From assembly GCA_020736575.1 (NCBI GenBank), contig JAGPYM010000070.1, positions 1 to 64,000 of the forward strand: 64,000 nt of DNA. The letters run 5' to 3'. Below the pieces are notes generated by a model. The model worked only from the letters and a program-made list of their open reading frames with translations, was not told the origin of the DNA and did no database searches. Position numbers and translations under genes: made by a program. The DNA is from Thelonectria olida. Taxonomy: Eukaryota; Ascomycota; Sordariomycetes; Hypocreales; Nectriaceae. Positions 55,161 to 64,000 of the stretch are shown here, one piece after another (within the stretch, counting starts at the first letter, position 1; each line of letters opens with the position of its first letter).

Positions 55161-56317
55161 ATTACCTTCGCCCGTCATGGCCCAATACGAGTCATTTTGC
55201 TTCCAACCCCTCCACTTTCTCGACATTGCACAAACCAAAGTGGGCTTTATTCGTTCCCGTCTGTCGATCCGGGATGTTCCATGTTCCCAACTTTAGCCCT
55301 GAAAACTTTGCCTCATAGTGCAGCTGTAGTGTTTTCACCCTTCAATCTCGTTGTGGCCGGGGAGGACGAGCCTAATGGACAAATTCCGCATGTCCTACAG
55401 CACGACGCCGGAAAGACGCCGCCATTTCCCGCCCCTCAGCGAGAGTTGTTAGTGATGAAGAAGGGTCGATTTGCACAACGAAATCTGGCAACCTGCTCCA
55501 CCTCCACCAGGCCAGATGATCCCCCTCGCGAAAGCGGGCCGGACCTGGTGGTCATCGACGGATCGTCTTGGGACTCTGGCCACTAAGCCCATATGGGATA
55601 AGGCTGCAGGGCTCGGGGTGTGCCCTGAGCTTCGATGCGGCATTAGGGAGTGAGTAAGTTATGTGCCTACCTACCCTACTGCCTATCGTCGATCAGAAGA
55701 GTCAATTCCGGAAGACGCTTCGCAAGCTTGTCGACATCAAGCGGGATACGTGGGGGAGCGAGTGGGCGAAAAGACCATTTATCATTCACCACCATCGAAA
55801 AACCACTCTTCTCACTTCCCATCCAAGGACGGAAGTGAGAAAAGGGACAGTCTAGGGTGAAGTTTCCATCCTCAAGCGCACCGGATCCAGTCTTGCAAGG
55901 AAATACCGGCCGGTCCGTCTCCAGAGTCTGTACATATGGATGCCAATAGCCGGTGCTTAGTCTCGCTGCCCCCTCGCACCACCGCAGTCGCGCCACCACT
56001 GGGGCTAGAGTACGACCCAAAGAGCCCCCACTGATGCGCTTCCGCACTGCTTGGGGCTGTCGAATACTCTGAATATTATTCGTACAGAGAATTGGACTTG
56101 CTGGGGTTGATCACCAGCCATGGTTCCAGCTGGTTTTTTCCGAAATGCTGCCGTTGCTGCTTCTTTCTCGCACCCCGGCACCCCGTTTGTTCACTTTCGC
56201 CGACCAGCAGGGTTCGCATTTGTGAGCTACGAAGAGACCAAGACCAAGTTAATACGTGGTAGATATCTCGTTTCTTCTTTTACCCCCTGCGACCCTCTTC
56301 ACTATCATTACCACACC
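55161..56317. other. intergenic, no supported gene
   Basis: About 1.15 kb. A GC-rich minus-strand frame (55676-56047) has no domain or intron support. The last 200 bp are the MATE leader. Confidence 0.4.
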
Positions 56318-57742
56318 ATGGAGTCTCGAGATCGTCTCGTCGAAGAGACTGAGCCTTTGCTGTCAGAGACGGAGCATCATGGCTCCAAGACAACGGCGCA
56401 AAGCGTGTGGTCAGAGCTGCGGATCCTCGCAGAGTTCTCACTTCCTCTCGTCACGACGTATTTGCTGCAATATTCCTTCAGCGTGATCACAACCTTTATT
56501 GCTGGACATCTCAGCGCCGATGATCTGGCAGCCGCCAGCGTTGGCGTTACCACTATGAACATCATTGGTCTCGCCATATTCGAAGGAATGGCTACGGCTC
56601 TCGACACCCTCTGCGCTCAAGCATACGGAGCTGGCAATATTGCTGGAGTCGGGCTACATGTTCAGCGAATGCTTCTTCTGATGGCTCTCGCGGTTGTTCC
56701 CGTCGGCACTTTCTGGGTCTTTTCGGCTCCTGTGTTGGCGGCATTCATCCCCCAGCATCATCTGGCTGTGAAAGCCGGTTCCTTCCTGAGAGTAAGCTTG
56801 ATCGGCCTCCCTGGATATGCTTCATTCGAGGCTGGCAAACGATTTCTCCAAGCACAAGGAAACTTCAAGGCCGGGATGGCAGTGCTGATAATCTGCGCCC
56901 CAGTCAATGCGTTCCTGAGCTGGCTCTTTGCCTTTCGCTTGGGCATGGGCCTCGACGGTGCTGCATTGGGAGCGGCTCTTGCCAACAACTTGCGTCCAGC
57001 CCTGCTTCTCGTCTATATCCTGTTTCTCGACAAGTCATCCCATCAGTGTTGGGCTGGCTTCTCTCGAAGGGTGTTTCAAGGCTGGAGCCCCATGGTTAGG
57101 TTATCAACCGCAGGCTCAGCTGTCACTCTGGCCGAGTGGGCAGCGTTTGAGATTTTGACATTCAGCACGTCGTACATTGGCACAACACATCTAGCCGCCC
57201 AGACTATTTTAACTACTACATCTGTGGTAATGTGGCACATTCCCTTTTCAGTGAGCGTTGCCGTCAGCACCCGCATTGGACATCTTATTGGCGCAGGCTT
57301 TGTCTCTGCAGCTCGACGAGTAACTGTCCTATACTTCTTTTGCTTTACTGTCATTGGTATCTGCGATGGGGTTCTCCTATATGCCTTACGCAACCACCTC
57401 AGTCTTTTCTTCTCCGACGACTCTTCCATCCGTGAGCTGGCCACCAAGGCAATGCTTGCAGTAGGTACGTTCCAAGTAATTGATGCTATTCAATGCGGGT
57501 GCAACGGAGTCCTACGTGGCCTTGGTAAACAGTCAATCGCTGCTTGGGTGGTTTTCTTTGTCAACTATTTTGCAGCGATTCCCTTTGCTATCTGGCTCGA
57601 GCTCGGGTCCCCTCACATGGAGTTGACGGGTGTCTGGGTAGGCCTTGGGACCGGCTTGGTGGTAATTAGTGTCGTTGAGGGCGGTTTCTTGAAACTTCTC
57701 GACTGGCAAGAGTGTGTGGATGACTTGATAGCAAATGAGTAA
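56318..57742 (+). CDS. MATE-family multidrug/metabolite exporter, 474 aa
   Basis: A single exon. The frame is open from 56120, but the ATG at 56318 (MESRDRLVEETEPLL) gives the standard fungal MATE start before the first helix (AEFSLPLVTTYLLQY). Typical segments include DDLAAASVGVTTMNIIGLAI, EGMATALDTLCAQAYGAG, and, in the second half, GTTHLAAQTILTTTSVVMWH and IQCGCNGVLRGLGKQ. Twelve hydrophobic segments form the two inverted repeats. The protein exports toxic organic compounds by cation antiport, at the plasma membrane or vacuole. Confidence 0.93.
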   Translation: MESRDRLVEETEPLLSETEHHGSKTTAQSVWSELRILAEFSLPLVTTYLLQYSFSVITTFIAGHLSADDLAAASVGVTTMNIIGLAIFEGMATALDTLCAQAYGAGNIAGVGLHVQRMLLLMALAVVPVGTFWVFSAPVLAAFIPQHHLAVKAGSFLRVSLIGLPGYASFEAGKRFLQAQGNFKAGMAVLIICAPVNAFLSWLFAFRLGMGLDGAALGAALANNLRPALLLVYILFLDKSSHQCWAGFSRRVFQGWSPMVRLSTAGSAVTLAEWAAFEILTFSTSYIGTTHLAAQTILTTTSVVMWHIPFSVSVAVSTRIGHLIGAGFVSAARRVTVLYFFCFTVIGICDGVLLYALRNHLSLFFSDDSSIRELATKAMLAVGTFQVIDAIQCGCNGVLRGLGKQSIAAWVVFFVNYFAAIPFAIWLELGSPHMELTGVWVGLGTGLVVISVVEGGFLKLLDWQECVDDLIANE

Positions 57743-60700
57743 CCGAAGTTCCGAGAAGGAATTCGGCTATGCCTAATACCGATAACATGTGCATTTGATT
57801 ATTGCGATCTGAATCGACACTGAAGGCTTGTCATCGCGGGCAGAAGACTGGCCCAAGCCTGTTTGGCATATGCAACTCCTGACAGAGTGTAGAGTGGTAG
57901 TCTGAGTAACTTCTGGTTAGCAAGGGGGGGGGTTTCACTTTTCACATAAATCGTACGACACGATCCAACCACACGCTGCAGCTATGCTTATCTGGAGGCT
58001 GGCTCGCAATGTTGAACTAAACATTTGCTTTTTGTGCTATTGCTAATTCGACCGCCGGTCCGGAGACTCGACAAGGAACGTTGCCGGCGTCTCAACTCCT
58101 GTCCCCTGGCTCCGACAACCGATCACTAGTTTGCTCACCAAGCATTAGCTGCTTGCTCATAACTATTGGCAGTTTGCCCATGTATATTTGCTCATAATTG
58201 GTTGACCTTCTGAACTTTCTTCTTTGCAGAAAAAACAGGTCATGATGCACCAGGGGCTCCCTGACCCCTGTCAGATAGCTCTCGCGCCATCAATAGGCGA
58301 AGGATTGGCGCGACCGCACACGGAAACACAAGCGTCTTGGAATCTCCAAGCGAGGACTTTCTTTTTCTTCTCAGTGATCAGGGTCTAAGTTAGCCGTTTG
58401 ACAGATACCGGCGTTCCAGGCCCAAAACGCCTCAAATTATAGGAACCAAACCCGTAAAAAATTCGGGATTTTTCGCCTGTCAGACTCGACACAGGGCTAC
58501 ATTCAATTCTTTTCTCACTGCCATCCATCCCGCCCCCGCTTGTCTTTCCACGCATTAGTTTTATAATGTTTTCGTACGTCCAGTCGAAATAATCCAGCGC
58601 TCCTTGCAAGGATCCCTGGGGAGTAACCTTGGCCGCCGCGGCCCTTTCGCCAACATGGAGCAGGTAAAGCGATATGCCGAATGTCAAAGCCAAGACCCCT
58701 GGCGAAGTGCCGAAGGTGAAAACTCCAGAGAACCAAAATAAACTCAGGAGAGCCAGACCCGACGCCTTGTTTCTTATAAAAGGCTGGTCTACATGGCTCT
58801 ATGAATACGGTGTTACTCAATTCAGTCCAATCACGGTTGATGGCCCATTTAGTCGTTGTTCTCTCTCACTCACTCGTCTTGTGACAACTTTCGATAACAA
58901 AAGGGATTCGGCAACGAGAGCATTCAATAGAACATAAGTATGTAATGAAAGGGAACAGTCATAAACTATCATGGATTCATATCGCTACCTCCACAGCAGT
59001 GACTGACTCTTCAATATACAGATACCCAGTCTTATAACTCAGTGCACTGTCACTTGAATTCTTCCAACCATTGACTAATTGGTAAATTTATCCCTTTTAC
59101 ACTCACCCTATATATGCCTTGTATTGTAAGTGTATCAGCTCTTTCTTTTCTATATGGAATCCATACGTGTGGATAACTAGAAACAGGGTGTAGAAAATTC
59201 TTACATACCTAACGGAATACAGATAGATAATAAGGATGAGCTGCTACTTATCTTATGTAGCCTAACTACTACATTGGGTCTGAGAGGTTTGGATGCGGCT
59301 GGAAGGCTTATATCAAAGGATTGATATACATACTCCAGACGAGACCAATAGCTAGCCTCGAATCTTGAGTATTAACACCACTTACACTTCGATATGCATA
59401 CTCAGTACTTAATCGGTAAAAGAGCTGGTCTAGTAAATGAATTTAACAGTTTAAAGTACTTAGTAATACTAGCTGTACATTCTGAATGTCAGAGAGACAT
59501 AACAACTTTGTTAACTCATGTTACTCGCATGTCTTCAAGTCACTAAAGCCCCCCTTGCAACTGGAGTCAGTAGTAATATCCTTATAGTGCATTGTGAAGA
59601 TTCAGTTATGAATTTTTTGCCTGCTCTCTTGGCGCAAAAGTCCATTAGGGGGCCGTAGAACGGTCGAGATGTTAGTGTACACTCATTATCCAGATGTGGT
59701 AAGTCTCGGCAAGAGTTGAGAACTTGACATTCTTCACGATATGTTAACCGTTAAAAGTAGCCACTGCTACTTCCTACTAGCATCCCTATCAATAACGTCA
59801 CCTGTCTTTATTATAACGGCAGCGTTGGAAACAGCGAACCGTAGTAGCAATCCGGAGTGGCACGGTTAATAGAATGAGAGGAGGGGGGGTAGGTCAGTCC
59901 ACACGGAGTCTAGTCATTGTCTGTCAACATTGTATTAGCCATGTAAGGCCTTTTTAATGCCTTATTTGCTCCAATCACTAAGACTGTAGCTAATGACCTC
60001 GTTACTGCGGTTCTCTAAATTTGAAGTCAAGCTCTCTAACATACCATAGTCGATAGATACCGTATGGAGTTATTTGACCGAGCAATGGAGTATGAAACTA
60101 TAGGCTAGTTTAGTAAAGACTTACCCAAGCTATTTAGTTTTGTCTTATAAAGAGCAATCAGGGTCATAGAGTAATATAGGAAGCGCAATCTGCATTTACT
60201 ATACACTTGAGATATAGGTTCATAGGTAGAGAATTTGTCAATTGTAGCACATCCTTAATTATTATTTATTACGTTTTAAAGTTGTTATAAAACACTTCCT
60301 AGATTATATTAATGCCATAACTGACATCTCTCATTTGTAAAGTTTGGGCTTGTTATGTGAAGTCCTTCTTGTCCTTTCTTTCATCCACAGGTCGCGTACT
60401 AAAACCACAACCTATTCCTCACAAGTATGTACTTCCCTAGGCCATGATAGTTGGGACTTTATCGACACCATTATTCTAGTCACAAAATCTTTTGCTTTTG
60501 GGTTTCAAACACCTTATATGTGTCGAATTCATACCGCCTCTCAGGGCATCGCTAAAGTAAAGGAGAATAGAGTAGTATTACTCGTACCATCTATTTGTCG
60601 TTTATTCTGCTAACCTTAGACATGAATTCTATAGACCTAATTTTGCTCAGAAAGCGTGGTAGAAATGCGCATCAGCAGAATGTATTAAATCTAGAATACG

Positions 60701-61279
60701 TATAGCTTGTTAAGGTAATAATGTTGCGAGCACTACGAATTGGACTCAGCGTTGGAATTGCAGGGATGTTTCACAGACAGGGGTCAGACCGTGAATTAAA
60801 TTGCAAACAAATCCAATCAGATCAAGATCGAGGAGATACGCGTAATTACCCACTGATTTGCGCAGTAGCCCTCCTTTGGCGCGTAACGGTCCTCCACGCC
60901 CGCATTTCTCTCCTAGCATCTCACCACAACACAGCCGTCCACGAGCGCAGGCGGGCTGGTATGCGGCAGTGCAATGCGGACAGTGCATCTTCGGGCCCGT
61001 ATTGATGCTCGGAAACAATGTCAACCAATCGAAATAGCTATCAAGAGTTCAGCTGGCAAGGGTAGACAATTGAACATCGACCAACACACCAATCAGCAAC
61101 GATGTGAACGGGCGGCTATTCTCTCATGTTTCATACTAAAGGTGAGGCAGGCAAGGAACATGGTATGATTCAACTTTCTGCTTGCTGTCATTTTTCCCCC
61201 TCAATTTGGAAACCGTCATTCTCCCATCCTCACGACAACTACTACCTACCTAGTTCCAGCAACTCGGCATGAATTCATA
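57743..61279. other. 3.5-kb gene-poor, AT-leaning region
   Basis: No intact gene. From about 58930 to 60720 the sequence is mildly AT-rich with many TA steps and no long frame. A G-run lies at about 57925. Minus-strand frames at 58385-58820 overlap in two phases and have no domain. I saw no tRNA-like cloverleaf or transposase motif. Confidence 0.45.
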
Positions 61280-62744
61280 ATGGTGTCTCCGAAACCTGAA
61301 GCCCAGTATAGCACTCTCGAAGTTCCATACGTCGAGGCTCAAAGTCACCCACCTCCCCAAGTCAATCTCGATGCGACAGCCTCTTATGATTACCCAGAGG
61401 CAATCAAGCCAGACCCGGTCCCTACTTATGGGTATGGAGAGCCGACCGATGCCCAGCCACTAGCTTCGACTTCAAATCCGGCGAGAATATGTGGGTTGCG
61501 TCGAAAGGTGTTCCTTGGGGTGATTGCCATCATCATCCTCATCGGGATTGCCGTCGGCGTAGGCCTTGGAGTAGGATTGAGGCACACAACAAACGAGACG
61601 ACCCCAAACGAAAGCAAAAATTCGACCGGAGATACTGGGACTGGCACCACTGTCCTCCGCAGCACTAGACTAGCCGCAGCAAACTTCACAGATGAGTTTG
61701 GCAACGACAACTACCTGGTCATCTACCAGAGGAAAAATCGTGCTATCTATATGTCTGCTTTCAACTCCTCGGAAGACAAATGGATCGTGTCTCCCGTTGT
61801 AGACGGAACCAATGGCATTAGTCTAGACCTAGTGCGTGAGGGTACTGGTCTAGGACTTGATATTTATTATCAAAATGAAACAGTAAGTCAAGAAATCAGC
61901 GTCGTCACCAAGATGTAAAAGCTCACCCAGGCCATAGCATCGCTATCTTCATCTTTACTTTCAAACTCCCAATAATGTCATCAAAAACCTCTTCAGAAAT
62001 ACAATATCAACAAGCACGACCTCTAGTCCGAAAGACTGGACTTCTCCCTTTGACTACGATATTTTTACTGCTATGAATGGGTCTTCGATACGCTCATACG
62101 GACGACAATGCTATAACTGCATGAAATCCGAGTATGTCTTCTTTCAGGCCGATTCCGGTGGCATCAATGGGGGATATCTTCCCGGAAAGAACGAAGAGGG
62201 TTGGGAGAATAGATATTTCGAAGACAGCCCGAAGGCCTCGAATAACACGGACATCGCAGTGGCAAGTGTCGCCGCTGTCAACGGAACCCGAGCAATCGCT
62301 CTATTCTTTCGAAGCGAATCAGGTGTTTTGACGGAGCTTGCGTACAAGGTCGACAAATACTATGAGACCACAACTCTTCCGCGAGGGATTGGAGAGAAAA
62401 CGGCCATTGCTGCATTTGCGGCAGGATTTAATGAAACCGACTCGGACAACTCAAACCCCCTCAGCATCCAGGTACTGACGACGGATCCGGACTCAGACGA
62501 TGGAGTCCTCTTGACGTATTTGCAGGATGGAGACTGGGTGTCTGGAGGCGAAGTGACAGACCTATCCGACTGTTCTGATCGAGCTTCCATGGCGTCAACT
62601 CATGATTCCAGGGTATACTGTGTTGTGGAGAGTAACGGAGGCGTCGACATTCGTGAGTGGGCGTGGCGTGGCAACCCGTCAGGTGCATCAAGTACCTTCA
62701 CCAGCTATGAAACTATCGGAAAAGTCAACACAACTGGTTCGTAG
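61280..62744 (+). CDS. type II membrane protein with lectin-like ectodomain, 469 aa
   Basis: Exons 61280-61882 and 61938-62744 sum to 470 codons in frame. The intron has a GTAAGT donor and CATAG acceptor. The N-terminus of about 75 residues is Pro/Tyr-rich and cytosolic, then one membrane helix (VFLGVIAIIILIGIAVGVGL) and a Thr/Asn/Ser stalk. The ectodomain has repeated short strands with WIVSPVVDG, the blade-like HRYLHLYFQTP, and REWAWRGNPSG. It resembles fungal fucose-lectin-type beta-propellers attached to a membrane anchor. Whether the sugar-binding residues are intact cannot be judged by eye. Role unknown, perhaps surface recognition. Confidence 0.75.
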
Positions 62745-63701
62745 TTGGATAAAAGTATTTCAGTTTCATATTCCCAAGTCTCATTTTCGAAAACGACCAC
62801 GATTTATTTTGGCACGCTCTAGTCTATTCAGGTATCCTCTGCTGTATCTTGAGTTGCAGTAGTCAAGTACTCGAGATGCATGGTAATATATAGACTTGCT
62901 GTGTACAACCCGAACATTGTCTCTACCCCCTGGCTTCTATTCAAGCCGAGGAAGCCCACTTACCGTAGCACCTTCCACTCTCTTTCGCGATAAATTTTGA
63001 AGCACTGTATGTCAAAGCCTGCAACTTGATTTCGCCGTTCGTAGCTGGCCCAAGCAACCTGCATAGAGCGAGGACATGTGAAATGAACCCTCCATGCAAC
63101 AACTTCGTATTTATACTTCAGGACTATTTCCGCTCTACCCTCACAATCAGGTCATGAAAGTCACAATAGCACCACGGAGCTCTATTTAAAACGCTTGGGC
63201 TCGGACCAATATTTCCACCAATTAGCGGCGAGGCAGAGAATGATATAGAGAAAGGGACGGATCTTATCGATGATCCATGCTCTGAACACGAGCACATAAT
63301 TACGACATGATATAGCACATACTATGTAAAGCGCACAGAGCCTGCGTATAGCAGTTAGAAGATATCGCATGTGCCTCATCTCTGGACTGTGGTGCACCGA
63401 CTCAAATCAACCGATAACAATCTCGGTAACCCAATTTAGTCTTGTGTCCGGGCTGGGCGATCGGTCCGTCACATCGTGATAGAAATACATGTCCCCATCC
63501 AGGTATGCTTCGGAGAAACACTCCCCAACAGGAATCAACCCCCACCACGGTCCGTGTCTCGTTAAAATGCCGAGGTGGCATTCCAGAGAATGCGTCACGA
63601 GCTCTTGGCCGGTTGTATACTTAAGTTCTCAATAGACCTGTGGGTTATTTGTCCAAGAGAATCGCAAGGCACTTGCAACAAGACACTCATACGCCGTCAC
63701 G
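62745..63701. other. intergenic, no gene seen
   Basis: About 960 bp with only short frames, ending in the promoter of the last gene. Confidence 0.4.
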
Positions 63702-64000
63702 ATGGTACGAGCCAATTTAATTTGTTCATCCCTCCTACTCGCGGGCCTCACGGCCGCATCGGAGACGGGCGACCTCACCATCCTCAGTATGAACGTTGCT
63801 GGCCTCCCGGCTATCTTGCAGTCCAATGACGTACCCGGAGATAAGACAACCAACTCACGACTTATCGGGACCTACTTTGCAAAGTACGGTTACGACGTGA
63901 TTCACGTTCAAGAGGTGAGTGCGTGGCAGATAGGCCCCTTGATACCACGTGCGACATGGCCTCCGCTGAGATGGCGTGGAACGAGTTCAAAGCGGCGCCC
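63702..64000 (+). CDS. secreted endonuclease/exonuclease/phosphatase-family enzyme (3' partial)
   Basis: Exon 1 is 63702-63914 (71 codons), ending at a GTGAGT donor. The window stops inside the intron. It begins with a signal peptide (MVRANLICSSLLLAGLTAAS) and then the family's first strand LTILSMNVAGLPAIL, in which the Asn is a catalytic-site residue, and HVQE with the metal-binding Glu at the exon end. The family includes DNase I-like nucleases, sphingomyelinases and inositol-phosphate phosphatases. The rest is needed to choose. Confidence 0.75.
   Translation, partial: MVRANLICSSLLLAGLTAASETGDLTILSMNVAGLPAILQSNDVPGDKTTNSRLIGTYFAKYGYDVIHVQEVSAWQIGPLIPRATWPPLRWRGTSSKRR

Noticed and set aside
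55676..56047. 123-codon minus-strand ORF
   Set aside because: GC-rich chance frame with no recognisable motif, overlapping short frames on the other strand.
56120..56317. Upstream ATG extending the MATE protein by 66 residues
   Set aside because: The added residues are hydrophobic and aromatic in an unordered way, unlike MATE N-termini. The ATG at 56318 gives the family-typical acidic start.
58385..58820. Two overlapping minus-strand ORFs of about 100 codons
   Set aside because: They occupy competing frames of the same DNA and neither has a domain.
58259..60787. Inverted 12-mer (CTGACCCCTGTC) at both ends of a gene-poor 2.5-kb stretch, as possible transposon terminal repeats
   Set aside because: A 12-bp match is expected many times by chance in 64 kb. 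I found no target-site duplication and no transposase remnant between them.
1..64000. tRNA, rRNA and CRISPR features
   Set aside because: I looked for the T-loop GTTCRANNC context with matching stems and for regularly spaced direct repeats and found none convincing. A covariance-model scan would be decisive for tRNAs.

Overview
The window is nuclear DNA of a filamentous ascomycete (Pezizomycotina; a Sordariomycete would fit, but this cannot be settled from the sequence). The evidence is many short introns (about 45-115 nt) with GTANGT-type donors and CTNAC-like branch sites, four Zn2Cys6 regulators, two RTA1-like and two PTH11/rhodopsin-like membrane proteins, and a WSC-domain protein. Splice sites were placed by hand from consensus and reading frame. 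Totals that close in frame are marked as such in the entries. I found no rRNA, tRNA, CRISPR array or intact transposon.

Layout. 1-2.95 kb: 3' part of a Ser/Thr-rich WSC cell-surface protein with an octapeptide minisatellite, followed six bases after its stop by a short telomere-like TTAGGG tract. 3.2-9.6 kb: a small unknown two-exon gene, then an MFS exporter and a Zn2Cys6 regulator transcribed divergently, a typical transporter/regulator pair. 10.6-19.3 kb: membrane-protein genes (RTA1-like, DUF7702-like, a second RTA1-like) and a second Zn2Cys6 regulator, interrupted at 13.4-15.7 kb by two wrecks: an SDR pseudogene and an OrsD/DUF3505 zinc-finger pseudogene, next to AT-rich DNA and a perfect 23-bp palindrome. 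19.5-20.5 kb: a broken CHAT (caspase-like) domain relic. 21-31 kb: tyrosinase, Gfo/Idh/MocA oxidoreductase and zinc-free MDR oxidoreductase, separated by decayed gene fragments and a RIP-like AT island at 24.7-25.2 kb. 31-40 kb: a gene-poor stretch, then a GH78 alpha-L-rhamnosidase, a secreted EthD-domain protein and a PTH11-like receptor.

41-55 kb is the densest region. It holds an FMN-dependent alpha-hydroxy-acid oxidase, a Zn2Cys6 regulator, an ornithine-aminotransferase-like class III enzyme, a second Zn2Cys6 regulator, an NAD(P)-binding NmrA-like protein, an APC amino-acid permease and a PTH11-like membrane protein. Together these read as an amino-acid uptake and catabolism module with its own regulators (inference). 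A promoter in it carries paired CGGCCG palindromes. 56-64 kb: a MATE exporter, a 3.5-kb gene-poor stretch, a type II membrane protein with a lectin-like ectodomain, and the 5' end of a secreted endonuclease/exonuclease/phosphatase-family enzyme cut by the window edge.

The main theme is a mosaic of intact accessory genes and visibly decaying ones. There is no PKS, NRPS or terpene-cyclase backbone gene, so I do not call a secondary-metabolite cluster.
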